The notes: generated from the letters alone by a model not told the origin. 51,391 nucleotides of DNA from an uncultured Mycoplasmatota bacterium (GCA_947056845.1 CAMSCJ010000013.1:1-51391), one strand, 5' to 3'; positions 1-8,946 are shown, numbered from the stretch's first letter. Translations and numbers: made by a program.

Positions 1-46
1 ATTGGTAAAATTTACATTACCAAATACAAACGCACTTTCCTTATAT

Positions 47-76
47 ATAAAAAAAATAATGACAAATGTCATTATT
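47..76 (-). terminator. Rho-independent terminator after the BI-1 gene
   Basis: On the minus strand AATAATGACA pairs with TGTCATTATT around a two-base centre and runs into eight or more U residues. The stem overlaps the stop codon of the BI-1 family gene. Confidence 0.75.
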
Positions 77-722
77 AATCGTCCCTTTTAGCGAATAATC
101 TTAATAGTTTTAAGAATAGGTTAATAAAATCTAAATATAATTCTAAAGCACCATATATCGCTAGATTGTCTTCATTTTCAAAGGCACCAGATAAATAATT
201 TATTTTTTTAACATCATAAGCAGTATATCCTAAGAAAATAATGACACCAACAATGCAGATAGTCATATCAAATGTTTCACTTCCAACAAATATATTAACA
301 ATGTTGCAAATAATAATTCCTAATAGACCCATAAATAAATATGTACTTATTTTGCCTAAATCCATTTTTGTAAAATGTCCAAATAAAGCAAAAATGCCAA
401 ATAATAAAGCTGTAATGCCAAAAACATAAATTATTGAACCTAGTTTATAAGTTAAAAATATTGATGAAAATGTAAGTCCCGTTACTATTGAATAAATAAC
501 AAAACAAATCTTTGCTGTTATTGAACTCATTTTTTGAATTCTTGCTGACAAAAATATTACTAATATAATTTCAATAATTGAAAATATTATCCATTTATTT
601 CCTTCATATACAAATAATAACATATTTAAGTTATTAGCTACTGTATAGCCTGTCAAAAAAGTAAGTAATAAGCCTATAAACATCCAACCAAAAACTTTTG
701 AATAAATTCTATTTAATTCCAT
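75..722 (-). CDS. Bax inhibitor-1 family membrane protein (YetJ/YccA-like)
   Basis: A 215-residue protein made almost wholly of hydrophobic helices, about seven membrane segments. The C-terminal part has the family pattern TAYDVKKI followed by ELYLDFINLFL, whose two Asp residues match the pH-sensing pair of the bacterial YetJ calcium-leak family. Family knowledge suggests a pH-sensitive calcium/cation leak in the cytoplasmic membrane and no enzymatic role. The start is supported by TAGGAGGG six bases before the ATG. It follows ychF after 48 bases and ends in a strong hairpin terminator, so it is probably the last gene of that unit. The family call is secure; the physiological role is inferred. 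Confidence 0.85.
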   Translation of the reverse strand: MELNRIYSKVFGWMFIGLLLTFLTGYTVANNLNMLLFVYEGNKWIIFSIIEIILVIFLSARIQKMSSITAKICFVIYSIVTGLTFSSIFLTYKLGSIIYVFGITALLFGIFALFGHFTKMDLGKISTYLFMGLLGIIICNIVNIFVGSETFDMTICIVGVIIFLGYTAYDVKKINYLSGAFENEDNLAIYGALELYLDFINLFLKLLRLFAKRDD

Positions 723-770
723 TTTATCCCTCCTATTTAATTATATTGTAAATATTAAAATATTACAATA

Positions 771-1871
771 CTATTTATTAAATCTAAAATAACAAATATC
801 CCCATCTTGCATTAAATAATCCTTGCCCTCTAAACGCATCTTACCTGCTTCACGAACTTTTTTTTCATTACCTTGATTTTTTAAATCAGTATAACTCATA
901 ACTTCTGCTTTAATAAAACCTTTTTCAAAATCTGTATGAATAATACCTGCACAAGAGGGAGCTTTCATACCTTTTTTGAATGTCCATGCTCTAACCTCAT
1001 CAGATCCGGCTGTAAAATAGGTAGCAAGTCCTAACAAATCATACGTGGCTTTAATTAGTTTCTGTAAACCGCCTTCTTTTATTCCTAAATCGGATAAAAA
1101 CAATTCTTTTTCCTCATCAGATAATTCACTTAACTCTGATTCTATTTTAGCGCTTACCTTAATTACACTAGCATTTTCATTCTTAGCATATTCTTCTACT
1201 TTTTTTGTGTATTCATTTTCACCAGCTACTAAGTCATTTTCACTAATATTAGCCATATAAATAATTGGTTTTGCGGTTAATAAACTAAATGATTTTATTA
1301 ATTTTGTTTCTGATTCGTTTAAATCAATTTGTCTTACAGCGACATTTTTCTCCAGATTTGATTTTAATTTATTTAATAATTCTACTTCCATTTGGGTATC
1401 TTTATCTTTCGACATAGCGGCCTTTTTACCAATACGATTAATTCTATTTTCAATAACTTCTAAATCAGCTATCGCAAGTTCAGCATTTATTGTTTCGATG
1501 TCACGAATTGGGTCTATCTTACCATCAACATGAGTGATATTAGAATCTTCGAAACACCTTACCACTTCAACAATAGCGTCAACTTCTCTAATATGCGCTA
1601 AAAATTTATTACCCAAGCCTTCACCACTAGATGCGCCTTTGACAAGCCCTGCGATATCTGTAAATTCAAAAGTGGTTGGTACTAGACTTTTTGGTTCATA
1701 TAGGGTATTTAAAAAATCTAGTCTTTCATCTGGAACAGTTACTATTCCAACATTTGGATCAATAGTTGCGAAAGGATAGTTAGCTGCCAAAATATTTTGC
1801 TTAGTAATCGCATTAAATAAAGTTGATTTCCCAACATTTGGTAATCCTACAATACCAGCTGTTAAACTCAT
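771..1871 (-). CDS. ychF: Redox-regulated GTPase/ATPase YchF (EngD)
   Basis: A 366-residue Obg-family P-loop protein of typical length. Visible are G1 GLPNVGKST at residues 9-17, G3 DIAGLVKGAS near 73, and NISE in place of the usual G4 NKxD. That last change is the hallmark of YchF and shifts specificity to ATP. A coiled-coil insertion follows and a TGS domain ends the protein, including the conserved MRLEGKDY and DGD segments. YchF binds ribosomes and affects stress responses. GAGGAAT precedes the ATG by six bases, and a promoter overlaps the terminator of the upstream gene. In many Firmicutes ychF follows a DUF951 gene; here that neighbour lies 17 kb away. Confidence 0.97.
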   Translation of the reverse strand: MSLTAGIVGLPNVGKSTLFNAITKQNILAANYPFATIDPNVGIVTVPDERLDFLNTLYEPKSLVPTTFEFTDIAGLVKGASSGEGLGNKFLAHIREVDAIVEVVRCFEDSNITHVDGKIDPIRDIETINAELAIADLEVIENRINRIGKKAAMSKDKDTQMEVELLNKLKSNLEKNVAVRQIDLNESETKLIKSFSLLTAKPIIYMANISENDLVAGENEYTKKVEEYAKNENASVIKVSAKIESELSELSDEEKELFLSDLGIKEGGLQKLIKATYDLLGLATYFTAGSDEVRAWTFKKGMKAPSCAGIIHTDFEKGFIKAEVMSYTDLKNQGNEKKVREAGKMRLEGKDYLMQDGDICYFRFNK

Positions 1872-1896
1872 AATAATTCCTCATTTCTCGATTTAT

Positions 1897-1925
1897 ATTA
1901 TAGCATAAATACCCAAAAATACCAA
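1897..1925 (-). promoter_or_regulatory. Promoter of ychF
   Basis: TTGGTA at 1920-1925 and TATAAT at 1897-1902 are 17 bases apart, and TG one base before the -10 box makes it an extended -10. The -35 box lies inside the terminator stem of the upstream gene. Confidence 0.65.
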
Positions 1926-1939
1926 ATATCATTTTGGTA
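1914..1939 (-). terminator. Terminator of the transglutaminase-like gene
   Basis: TACCAAA pairs with TTTGGTA around ATGATA on the minus strand and is followed by five U residues. Confidence 0.7.
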
Positions 1940-1958
1940 CTTTAAAACTATATTCTTG

Positions 1959-2849
1959 CTATTTACTTTTTTCTTTAACTTTATCAGCAATTATATAACT
2001 TCGATTTGTTCCTAATTCTTTTTTTACAATACTACCATCCATATTAAGTTCTATATTATAATTTTCAAAAGTGATTTCAATAGAATTATTTAAAAATAAA
2101 TCAAGTTTGTCAAAAGAAATTTCTGCTTGAAATGGATAAGGAATTATCATTTTGATATTATTTTCACTAATACTTTTTAGATGTTCATCATAATTACCAC
2201 TACATTCACTAAAACCACCTTCATTTTTTTGTCTTTTTACTAATCCTAAAACATAAATAGAATAATCAAGTAAATAGTATTTATCATTATATTTTATAAT
2301 ATTAAACGCATGTGGCTCAATTTCATTTGCCTTTTTGATAAACCCATAACATATATAAGTTTCAATATCTAATAAGTTTAATACTTGCTTTATTAGAATA
2401 CTATTCTCACTACATTTAGCCATATTTCTTTTTGTAAAGTCTGCTAACGTTACCATATTGGGATTTTCGTTAAAGCTCATAACATTATTTTTTTCTAAAA
2501 ATTTTTGGATTATAAAATTATCTCTGTTATCAATACCTTTTGGTGATATTCCAAAATAAGTAGTTAGAAATGTTTTTAATTCCATAATTACTGCATATTC
2601 TAAAGCTGTTCCTAATTTCTTAATATAATCAAAAGCGTCATATAAATATGTTCGGTCATTTAGGCTATACATACACGAACCAACTGTGCCATACGAAACA
2701 AGACTATTTAACGGAATAAAACCTTTATAAAAATTTTCTAATTGCAAAATTATTTCATTAGAGCCTTTTTTTACATTTTTTTCTTCTAGTAAGTTATCAA
2801 CAAATTTTTTTATATCATTAGTTTCATTTAATCTTGAAAGTGTACTCAT
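1959..2849 (-). CDS. Transglutaminase-like cysteine protein
   Basis: A 296-residue protein with no signal peptide or membrane segment. The central part has the order and spacing of a transglutaminase-like papain-fold core: KCSENSILIKQ with Cys146, then EPHAFNI with His180, then YYLLDYS with Asp195. This Cys-His-Asp triad is seen directly; peptidase, transglutaminase or amidase chemistry is an inference from the fold. The ATG at 2849 is preferred over an in-frame GTG nine bases upstream because AGGGGTGAGG sits directly before it and covers that GTG. It has its own terminator. It is the last gene of the accessory block before ychF. The substrate cannot be told from sequence, and the N-terminal 110 residues are unrecognised. 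Confidence 0.6.
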   Translation of the reverse strand: MSTLSRLNETNDIKKFVDNLLEEKNVKKGSNEIILQLENFYKGFIPLNSLVSYGTVGSCMYSLNDRTYLYDAFDYIKKLGTALEYAVIMELKTFLTTYFGISPKGIDNRDNFIIQKFLEKNNVMSFNENPNMVTLADFTKRNMAKCSENSILIKQVLNLLDIETYICYGFIKKANEIEPHAFNIIKYNDKYYLLDYSIYVLGLVKRQKNEGGFSECSGNYDEHLKSISENNIKMIIPYPFQAEISFDKLDLFLNNSIEITFENYNIELNMDGSIVKKELGTNRSYIIADKVKEKSK

Positions 2850-2959
2850 AAACCTCACCCCTTTTTTTATAATACATTTTTAATAATATTAACTACAACA
2901 AATACAGTAAATAAATCGGTGGTAATATCCATAATAAGAAAATTTTTTCACATTACTAT

Positions 2960-3036
2960 TTATTTTTCTATATTACTAGCAGTTAATTGTTCATCATCAT
3001 TTTTTTAAATTATCATCGTCTAAAATTACCCTCTTT
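2960..3036 (-). pseudogene. Remnant of a small gene behind a conserved promoter
   Basis: An intact-looking promoter is followed by an AAAGAGGG ribosome binding site. Only broken reading frames come after it: a short run reading LDDDNLKK, then a frame shift to DDEQLTASNIEK and a stop. The promoter is of the type that serves three intact neighbours, so this looks like a lost paralogous unit. The family of the lost protein is unknown. Confidence 0.45.
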
Positions 3037-3047
3037 TGAATTTGTTA

Positions 3048-3080
3048 ATATAATATCACAATTTTTATAAATATCAATAC
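3048..3080 (-). promoter_or_regulatory. Repeated promoter element, copy 1
   Basis: TTGATA at 3072-3077 and TATTAT at 3050-3055 are 16 bases apart, with the spacer beginning TTTATAAAAA and ending TGA. Near-identical elements occur upstream of 5494, 5971 and 11370. This copy drives a decayed gene. Confidence 0.6.
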
Positions 3081-3298
3081 TTTTCAAATTTTATATGATG
3101 TTAAATATTTTGATTAAATTTGATTTAAAATAGCAACAATCAACAGATTAAAAAAACTACCATATTTAAATTAATACAGTATTAAATTAATTATATAATC
3201 ACATAATTTAAATAAAGATAATATTGGCCATAAAGTATCTTTAATCAAATTTATATAATTAATACTTGTTAACTTATGTAAAGACAAAGAATATATAA

Positions 3299-3326
3299 TT
3301 GACTTTGTTTTTGGTAATGCTAAAAT
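3299..3326 (+). promoter_or_regulatory. Promoter of the tail-anchored protein gene
   Basis: TTGACT at 3299-3304 and TAAAAT at 3321-3326 are 16 bases apart and 20 bases upstream of the ATG. Confidence 0.6.
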
Positions 3327-3345
3327 TAGATTAGAAGGTGAAAAT

Positions 3346-4371
3346 ATGAATACTATAGATAAAAGAAGAAAAGAAGCCTTAATCGATTCATACTTCTTAA
3401 GATTGGCAGCTAATGGGATTGATACAGATAAAAATCAATTACAAGAAAAATTAAAAAATTTGAACGAACAAGAATTAAATAATACTTTTATAATGATAAT
3501 GAAAGGAAATAAGGGAAATATTATCGATAATCTTGTCGAGTTAAAAATACAAGCATCTGATAAAGAGGCAACAATTAATAATTTAGAAGAACAAGTTAAA
3601 AAATCACTTAATTTAAGTAGTATTACAGAATTTTCGGATAATAAAAATGATTATTTTAAATTTAAAAGTGGCAATGGAAATATTTTTGTCGTTAGAAACT
3701 TTGGAAATGACTCTAAACAATTATTTATGGATATTTTAAATAATAAAAATATCGCAAGTAATTCTAGCGGAGAGCAAAACGCAGAAGAAATATTTAGATT
3801 TTTAAATAATAAAAAATTTATTAATATTAATATGGAAAATTCAAATGATATAAACACTACTGAATATACAAAATCACAAATTTCACTTATAAAAGAAATC
3901 GAGAAACAATTCCCTGGTAAACAGGTTATGGTTGGCAGTAGTGAAAATTTATATATTGTAAAAGGAAGTACTAATGATGATGATATAATTCTATCAGCTA
4001 ATATGATAAATGGAAAATATAAAATTTCGGCATTACAGCAAAAGACATACGGCGCGAAAGTTGATGAAAATGATTATAAAGAAAATATGCAATCAATAAA
4101 TGAAATTCCTACCGATATTATTATTGAACTTGAAAATAACGGGGAAATTGCCCAAGTGATAGAAAATGGATTAAATATGAATTTATCTGATGAAGAAATT
4201 AGTATAAATACTTATAATGTAATTAGTTCTAAATTTCCAAATTTTGTGGCAGTTTCAAGTTTAACAGTTATAATTATGGAATTAATTAGACGTAAAAGGG
4301 CAAATAAATTAAATAATAGCAAAGGAAAACAATTGGTTTTAACAAATAGTAGATATAATCAAGTTGCTTAA
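3346..4371 (+). CDS. Hypothetical protein with C-terminal membrane anchor
   Basis: A 341-residue protein of unknown family, the only plus-strand gene in the accessory block. The first 290 residues are charged and soluble, with a likely helical/coiled region at 55-90 and Asn/Ser/Glu-rich linkers. Near residue 300 a hydrophobic stretch, FVAVSSLTVIIMEL, is followed by RRKRANK, so it looks tail-anchored. There is no N-terminal signal peptide. The basic tail would favour a cytoplasmic C-terminus, which conflicts with a simple tail anchor; topology is open. AGAAGGTG precedes the ATG by five bases. It converges on the SGNH gene and shares a bidirectional terminator with it. No function is proposed. 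Confidence 0.7.
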   Translation: MNTIDKRRKEALIDSYFLRLAANGIDTDKNQLQEKLKNLNEQELNNTFIMIMKGNKGNIIDNLVELKIQASDKEATINNLEEQVKKSLNLSSITEFSDNKNDYFKFKSGNGNIFVVRNFGNDSKQLFMDILNNKNIASNSSGEQNAEEIFRFLNNKKFININMENSNDINTTEYTKSQISLIKEIEKQFPGKQVMVGSSENLYIVKGSTNDDDIILSANMINGKYKISALQQKTYGAKVDENDYKENMQSINEIPTDIIIELENNGEIAQVIENGLNMNLSDEEISINTYNVISSKFPNFVAVSSLTVIIMELIRRKRANKLNNSKGKQLVLTNSRYNQVA

Positions 4372-4403
4372 TAATTAGTGTATATTATTAAAAATTTCAA
4401 AGA

Positions 4404-4428
4404 AAAAAATATCAAAGATATTTTTTTT
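4404..4428. terminator. Bidirectional terminator between convergent genes
   Basis: AAAAAATATC and GATATTTTTT form a ten-base stem around AAA, giving U-tracts in both directions. It serves the plus-strand gene ending at 4371 and the minus-strand gene ending at 4412. Confidence 0.7.
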
Positions 4429-5494
4429 GTTTTATTTGTTGATTTGATGAAAAATATATATCGGTCATATCCATAGCTTCTTGTGGGCGACCAGATAAAA
4501 AATCGGAAAATATTTTCATTAATTGCTCACCAGAACAATTATACTTTTTTGATAATTCTATAATAAAATTATTAATATATTCTATTTCTTTACCAAAATA
4601 TAATCTAGAATCGTGAATAGCTCCATCTAAACCTAAGTTTTGATAGTTAAACGGTGGAACATTTAAACCCTGACAATCTTTATTAAACATTTTATATAAT
4701 TCATTAGCAACTCTATTAGCAATTGTTTCATAACCATCAGCATTTGGATGAAAATCAATTATTTTTGAGTGCACATCATTGATATCAATATAACTTTGAC
4801 TATAGATATTAGAAAGATCAGCTACTTTAGAATTAATTTCATTGAAGATAAAATCAAAATCTTTAGGTAATATTCTAGGCCTATATATACCAAAAACACA
4901 TATCTTAGCTTTATCATTTATACCAAGTATATTTTCAATATTTTGTTTTAGTCCATCAATTACTATATCTCTTAGGCTTTCATCTTTTAATAAAACTTTA
5001 GTCCTTTTCAGTACATTTTTATCCATAAATGGAATATGCGCTAACATATAACTAATTGGATTAACCCAAACTGAAGACATTATGTCATTGGAAACACATG
5101 ATAATAAGACACCAACCTTTTTTGATTCTTTAATAGCGTCAGAAATGTGAATCTCTTCATCCTTCTTTTCAATATTATAATAGTTTTTTAATTTTGGACT
5201 TATAGCTAACTTGGCTACACCATGTCTAGCTTTATCTATACCTAATTGCTGCACCATTTTTATTTCAGCTAATGATAAATTATTTCGTAAAAACTCATTT
5301 ATATTATGTTGTTTATTTACAAATAAATTTCCACAATCAATCGGTAATATGTTTTCTAGCCCCTTAGCACTTAATTTTTCTGCTACTCGATAAACTACAA
5401 TATCATTTTTACTTTGATTATTACTTTTTAGATTTTGTAATAACGAGTCATTTAATGATACTAGTGTAATTTTATCACTATAATCATAGTTCAT
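4412..5494 (-). CDS. SGNH/GDSL-type hydrolase-like protein
   Basis: A 360-residue cytoplasmic-looking protein. Three blocks of the SGNH hydrolase fold can be read. Near the N-terminus is SLNDSL, a GDSL-like nucleophile block with Ser17 and Asn in place of Gly. In the middle is CVSNDIM, matching the Gly/Asn-Asp block. Near residue 247 is DFHPNADGY, the Asp-x-His block with the usual HPN. These suggest an esterase, lipase or acetyl-hydrolase; the substrate is unknown. The C-terminal 80 residues are not recognised. AGAGGGGGG precedes the ATG, behind copy 2 of a promoter shared with other genes of the block. A second SGNH-like gene is at 12001-13176. Confidence 0.6.
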   Translation of the reverse strand: MNYDYSDKITLVSLNDSLLQNLKSNNQSKNDIVVYRVAEKLSAKGLENILPIDCGNLFVNKQHNINEFLRNNLSLAEIKMVQQLGIDKARHGVAKLAISPKLKNYYNIEKKDEEIHISDAIKESKKVGVLLSCVSNDIMSSVWVNPISYMLAHIPFMDKNVLKRTKVLLKDESLRDIVIDGLKQNIENILGINDKAKICVFGIYRPRILPKDFDFIFNEINSKVADLSNIYSQSYIDINDVHSKIIDFHPNADGYETIANRVANELYKMFNKDCQGLNVPPFNYQNLGLDGAIHDSRLYFGKEIEYINNFIIELSKKYNCSGEQLMKIFSDFLSGRPQEAMDMTDIYFSSNQQIKQKKYL

Positions 5495-5520
5495 CTGTTT
5501 TCCCCCCTCTTTTCATTATA

Positions 5521-5556
5521 ATAATATAATATTGCTTTTTTATGAATGCCAATGTT
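5521..5556 (-). promoter_or_regulatory. Repeated promoter element, copy 2
   Basis: TTGGCA at 5547-5552 is followed by TTCATAAAAAAG and then TATTAT/TATAAT-like boxes, then AAAAGAGGGGGG. It is a diverged copy of the element at 6000-6027 and 11397-11424. Confidence 0.55.
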
Positions 5557-5605
5557 AAATTTATTAATTAATAAAGCAATTACTAACTACCTTATATATT
5601 ATTAT

Positions 5606-5971
5606 TTAGCGTTTTTTGGTATAAGAAGTTCCTTTTTCAATATCATTCTCATCAGTACTACCATACAATTTAGTTTCTAAACGGTTCCAAAAATGATTAC
5701 TAGATTTTAATGTTATTTGTGAACCCATAAGAATAGAAGCAAATCCACCAATGCAAACAGATATTTTATAGGGTATTGGTAAATCTTCAATATTACACTC
5801 ATTTGCAACAACTACAACACTACCTACCATATTAGCACCAATAAGTGCGGTAAACAAATCAATAGCAATCTCATACCAATGAATCTTTTTGACATCACTA
5901 GTTGTCTTATTTTCTGTATTATTGCTGTCTAATTGCTCATTGCTAATAATTTTATTTTCTAAATTATCCAT
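5606..5971 (-). CDS. Small two-helix membrane protein, unknown
   Basis: A 121-residue protein. The N-terminal 30 residues are Asn/Thr/Glu-rich and polar. Two hydrophobic segments follow, around residues 34-57 (IAIDLFTALIGANMVGSVVVV) and 70-88 (ISVCIGGFASILMGSQI), and the tail is polar. No enzyme motif or known family is visible. An AGAGGGGGA ribosome binding site precedes the ATG. Its promoter is copy 3 of the repeated element. It stands between the SGNH gene downstream and the hybrid kinase upstream, but the kinase has its own terminator, so co-transcription is not expected. Confidence 0.65.
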   Translation of the reverse strand: MDNLENKIISNEQLDSNNTENKTTSDVKKIHWYEIAIDLFTALIGANMVGSVVVVANECNIEDLPIPYKISVCIGGFASILMGSQITLKSSNHFWNRLETKLYGSTDENDIEKGTSYTKKR

Positions 5972-5997
5972 AAAATCCCCCTCTTTTTTAATTAATG

Positions 5998-6030
5998 TTA
6001 TAATATCATTTTTTTTATAAATGTCAATAT
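5998..6030 (-). promoter_or_regulatory. Repeated promoter element, copy 3
   Basis: TTGACA at 6022-6027 and TATTAT at 6000-6005 are 16 bases apart. The spacer again begins TTTATAAAAAA and ends TGA. Confidence 0.7.
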
Positions 6031-6049
6031 CTTTTTATATTATAATAAC

Positions 6050-6080
6050 ATTAAAAATAGAGTTTTCAAAACCCTATTTT
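6050..6080 (-). terminator. Terminator of the hybrid kinase gene
   Basis: AAAATAGGGTTTT pairs with AAACTCTATTTT (one G-U pair) around GA and is followed by a short U-tract. It overlaps the stop codon. Confidence 0.7.
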
Positions 6081-8868
6081 AAAGATACTTATTTATAATG
6101 TTTAAAATACTATTTAATTCATTCATTAGTTCATCATAATTATTAATAATATATTCAATATCATTTGCTTTACTTTTCATTTCATGATTTAATGAAATTT
6201 CTGCTAATTTAGTAAAACCCAAATATTTAGAATCACTTTTTAATGCATGTACTTCTATGGCATAATTTTCCATATCTTTATTGTTTTTATATTGCTCTAA
6301 TTTTTCTTTTCTTGTCTTTATATTAGCCATAAATTCATCTAAAGTATCATTATAATCTTCAATGCCACCTAATAATTCAATTGAAGAATCAACATCAATA
6401 TCATTTGCTTTTAAATAGTTAATATCATTTTTATTATTCATTAATTCTTCACTATTATTTTTAGAATTTAGTGAAGCTGGATCAATTTTAATTTCATCTA
6501 ATGATTTACTCATATCTAATAACTCACTAGGTATATCGGAAAATAATGTATTACTTTGCTGATTAATTACTTTTTTATTTTCCGATGGCACATTATCATT
6601 TAATAATTTAGTAATTACTTGATTTAAAAAATTCTTATCAATTGGTTTGGGAACATATTCATCAAAGCCAGCATTTAGAAATTTTTCTTTAGCACCATCA
6701 ACAGCATCAGCTGTTAAAGCAATAACCTTTGTATTAAAATTAGATATTTCTTTTAAATTTTTCAAAGTTTCAATTCCATCCATATCTGGCATCATATAAT
6801 CCATAAAAATTAAATCATAAGTATTACTTTTAACTTTTTCTAAACATTCTAAACCGCTTAATACTTGATCAATTTGAAAGCCATACGGTGAAAGCGTTTT
6901 AGCGGCAATTTTAATATTTATTTTATTATCATCAACTATTAGAATTTTTTTATCGCTATAGTCTAAATAATCAATATCATAATTTGTTTCTTGTTTTTCG
7001 GGTTTAGTAATACTATCTTTTTGTGATTCATTAACTATTTTGGGTTCTATAGTTTTCGTTTTCAAAAGACATTTCTCTAGCACTTTTTCTAGTTCCTGTT
7101 TGTCAATTGGTTTTGATAGATAATCATTAAAGCCACATTTTAAGTAATGCTCCCTCATACCTGTTATAGCATTAGCGGTTAGAGCTATAGTTGGTGTGTT
7201 AAAGCCTTCTAATTCTTTTAATTTTTCTAAAGTTTCAGTACCACGCATTTTGGGCATCATATCATCCATCAAAATTAAGTCATAAGTAGTTCCATTTTTA
7301 ATTTTTTCAAGGCACTCAAAGCCACTTTCACATGTATCTACATTACAGTTATACGGTAAAAGTAATTTCTTAGCAACTTTTAAATTCAATTTATTGTCAT
7401 CAACTATTAATATATTAGCACCATTTAAATCTATTTTTGTTGCAGTTTCTGCCTGCTCTAAGATAATATTTTTAAAAGATATTCGCTGATCAATAGCAGC
7501 TGTAAAGTCGGAACCTTCACCGTAAATACTGTTAACAACAATACTACCATTCATCATCTCAACTAATTGTTTTGTAATGGCAAGACCTAATCCAGTTCCT
7601 TCAATAGTTGTATTCATATCCTCTTCGATTCTTTGAAATTTATTAAATAATTTATCGATATTTTCTTTTTTTATTCCACGACCTGTATCTTTAACGGAAA
7701 TGATCAAACGACAAATATCTTTATTTACTTTTACACACTTAACACTTAATACTACTAATCCTTTGTCGGTATATTTAACAGCATTAGTTAATAAATTAAT
7801 CATAATTTTTTTGACATTGGTATGGTCACCATATAAAACTGGTGGTAGATCTGGCGCAATATCAACTTTGAAGTCGATTGGTTTATCACCAATACGAGCT
7901 TGAATTAATTTTGACACATCATTAAATAATTTATAAGTATCATAATCCGTCTGGATAAGTTCTAGTTTTCCCGATTCTATTTTTGATATATCAAGAATTC
8001 CATTTACGATTTCTAATAAAGTATTAGACGCAGTTATAACATCGGTTGCATTTTCTTGTGCTTCTTCTAACGTATTAGATTGCTTTATACATTCAGAAAA
8101 ACCAACAATAGCATTTAATGGCGTTCTTATTTCGTGGGACATACTTGATAAGAAGTCACTTTTGGCTTTATTAGCTCTCTCTGCTGTATTTTTAGCTAAA
8201 TTTAGTTGTTCAATCATTTTCATATCGGGATTTTCGATGGTGTGGTACATTATAAATGTTATAAAAGCGATTGTTGATGTCATAAGTCTGATTTCTGGAA
8301 AAATTTTTTGAATAATTGTTACAAAAGAACCTAATATAATTAGACCTATTATAGGAATATATTTTTTATTTTTAAGTTTTTTCCAATTTTTAAGCACCGT
8401 AATAATCCAAAAAACAAACTGAATTGCAACAATACCATATAATAGATTAACCGATAAACCATACGTATATACCTTATTATTATTGCTGTAATATTCTATT
8501 GGTAAAATAAAAATTAAACTTGACAATAAAACTACTATAAATGTTAAAATGAATGCTATAAAGTGGTAACTTTTTTTATTACCAGATTGCGTAATTACAA
8601 GAACATAAATAGTAAATAATATTGACCAAAGCAATAAAAATAATAAATACAATTTGGATATTACAAAACTGAATATAGGAAATATTGAATGATTTATGAC
8701 TAAATAGTAACAAAATACACCAATAATTGTTCCAAAGATACTTAATGATAATAACCAACTATATATTTTATTTTCAAGGTTTTTTACCCTTTTTTTGGAA
8801 AAGTAAATTATACTTATAAATATAATAAAGAAAAAACTGCAAACTGTAAATGAAATTCCGACATCCAT
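6079..8868 (-). CDS. Hybrid sensor histidine kinase, two receivers and HPt
   Basis: A 929-residue membrane phosphorelay protein. Seven hydrophobic segments fill residues 1-215, an N-terminal 7TM sensor type. HisKA follows with SHEIRTPLNA (phospho-His245), then HATPase with DTGRG and GTGLGLA near 425. Receiver 1 is at about 485-600 (Asp535, LSKPID). Receiver 2 is at about 640-760 (Asp690, PKPID), clearly a paralogue of receiver 1. A C-terminal HPt domain carries VHALKSDSKYLG (His874). All phosphotransfer residues are present. No response regulator with a DNA-binding output is adjacent. The ATG at 8868 is chosen because AGGTGG lies eight bases before it; an in-frame GTG at 8880 overlaps that site. 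The signal is unknown. Confidence 0.92.
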   Translation of the reverse strand: MDVGISFTVCSFFFIIFISIIYFSKKRVKNLENKIYSWLLSLSIFGTIIGVFCYYLVINHSIFPIFSFVISKLYLLFLLLWSILFTIYVLVITQSGNKKSYHFIAFILTFIVVLLSSLIFILPIEYYSNNNKVYTYGLSVNLLYGIVAIQFVFWIITVLKNWKKLKNKKYIPIIGLIILGSFVTIIQKIFPEIRLMTSTIAFITFIMYHTIENPDMKMIEQLNLAKNTAERANKAKSDFLSSMSHEIRTPLNAIVGFSECIKQSNTLEEAQENATDVITASNTLLEIVNGILDISKIESGKLELIQTDYDTYKLFNDVSKLIQARIGDKPIDFKVDIAPDLPPVLYGDHTNVKKIMINLLTNAVKYTDKGLVVLSVKCVKVNKDICRLIISVKDTGRGIKKENIDKLFNKFQRIEEDMNTTIEGTGLGLAITKQLVEMMNGSIVVNSIYGEGSDFTAAIDQRISFKNIILEQAETATKIDLNGANILIVDDNKLNLKVAKKLLLPYNCNVDTCESGFECLEKIKNGTTYDLILMDDMMPKMRGTETLEKLKELEGFNTPTIALTANAITGMREHYLKCGFNDYLSKPIDKQELEKVLEKCLLKTKTIEPKIVNESQKDSITKPEKQETNYDIDYLDYSDKKILIVDDNKINIKIAAKTLSPYGFQIDQVLSGLECLEKVKSNTYDLIFMDYMMPDMDGIETLKNLKEISNFNTKVIALTADAVDGAKEKFLNAGFDEYVPKPIDKNFLNQVITKLLNDNVPSENKKVINQQSNTLFSDIPSELLDMSKSLDEIKIDPASLNSKNNSEELMNNKNDINYLKANDIDVDSSIELLGGIEDYNDTLDEFMANIKTRKEKLEQYKNNKDMENYAIEVHALKSDSKYLGFTKLAEISLNHEMKSKANDIEYIINNYDELMNELNSILNIINKYL

Positions 8869-8912
8869 TACCTTCACCACCTATACTTATTATATTTTAT
8901 CACAAAATGTAA

Positions 8913-8946
8913 TAAAAAAACATCTAGTTAAATTAAAACTAATGTT
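8913..8946 (-). terminator. Terminator after the AMP-forming ligase
   Basis: AACATTAGTT pairs with AACTAGATGTT (one bulged base) and runs into seven U residues on the minus strand, separating the ligase from the hybrid kinase. Confidence 0.65.

Larger units (their letters stand above)
2850..3345. other. 496-base gene-poor stretch with a decayed gene and two promoters
   Basis: Very AT-rich. It holds the leader of the transglutaminase-like gene, a remnant on the minus strand at 2960-3036 with a promoter at 3050-3077, and the promoter of the plus-strand gene at 3346. Nothing recognisable was seen in 3080-3295. Confidence 0.6.

Noticed and set aside
3651..3857. Open frames of 60-126 codons opposite or out of frame to long genes (also at 15264, 42795, 38494 and elsewhere)
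   Set aside because: They lack ribosome binding sites and lie inside well-supported genes; they are by-products of AT-rich coding sequence.
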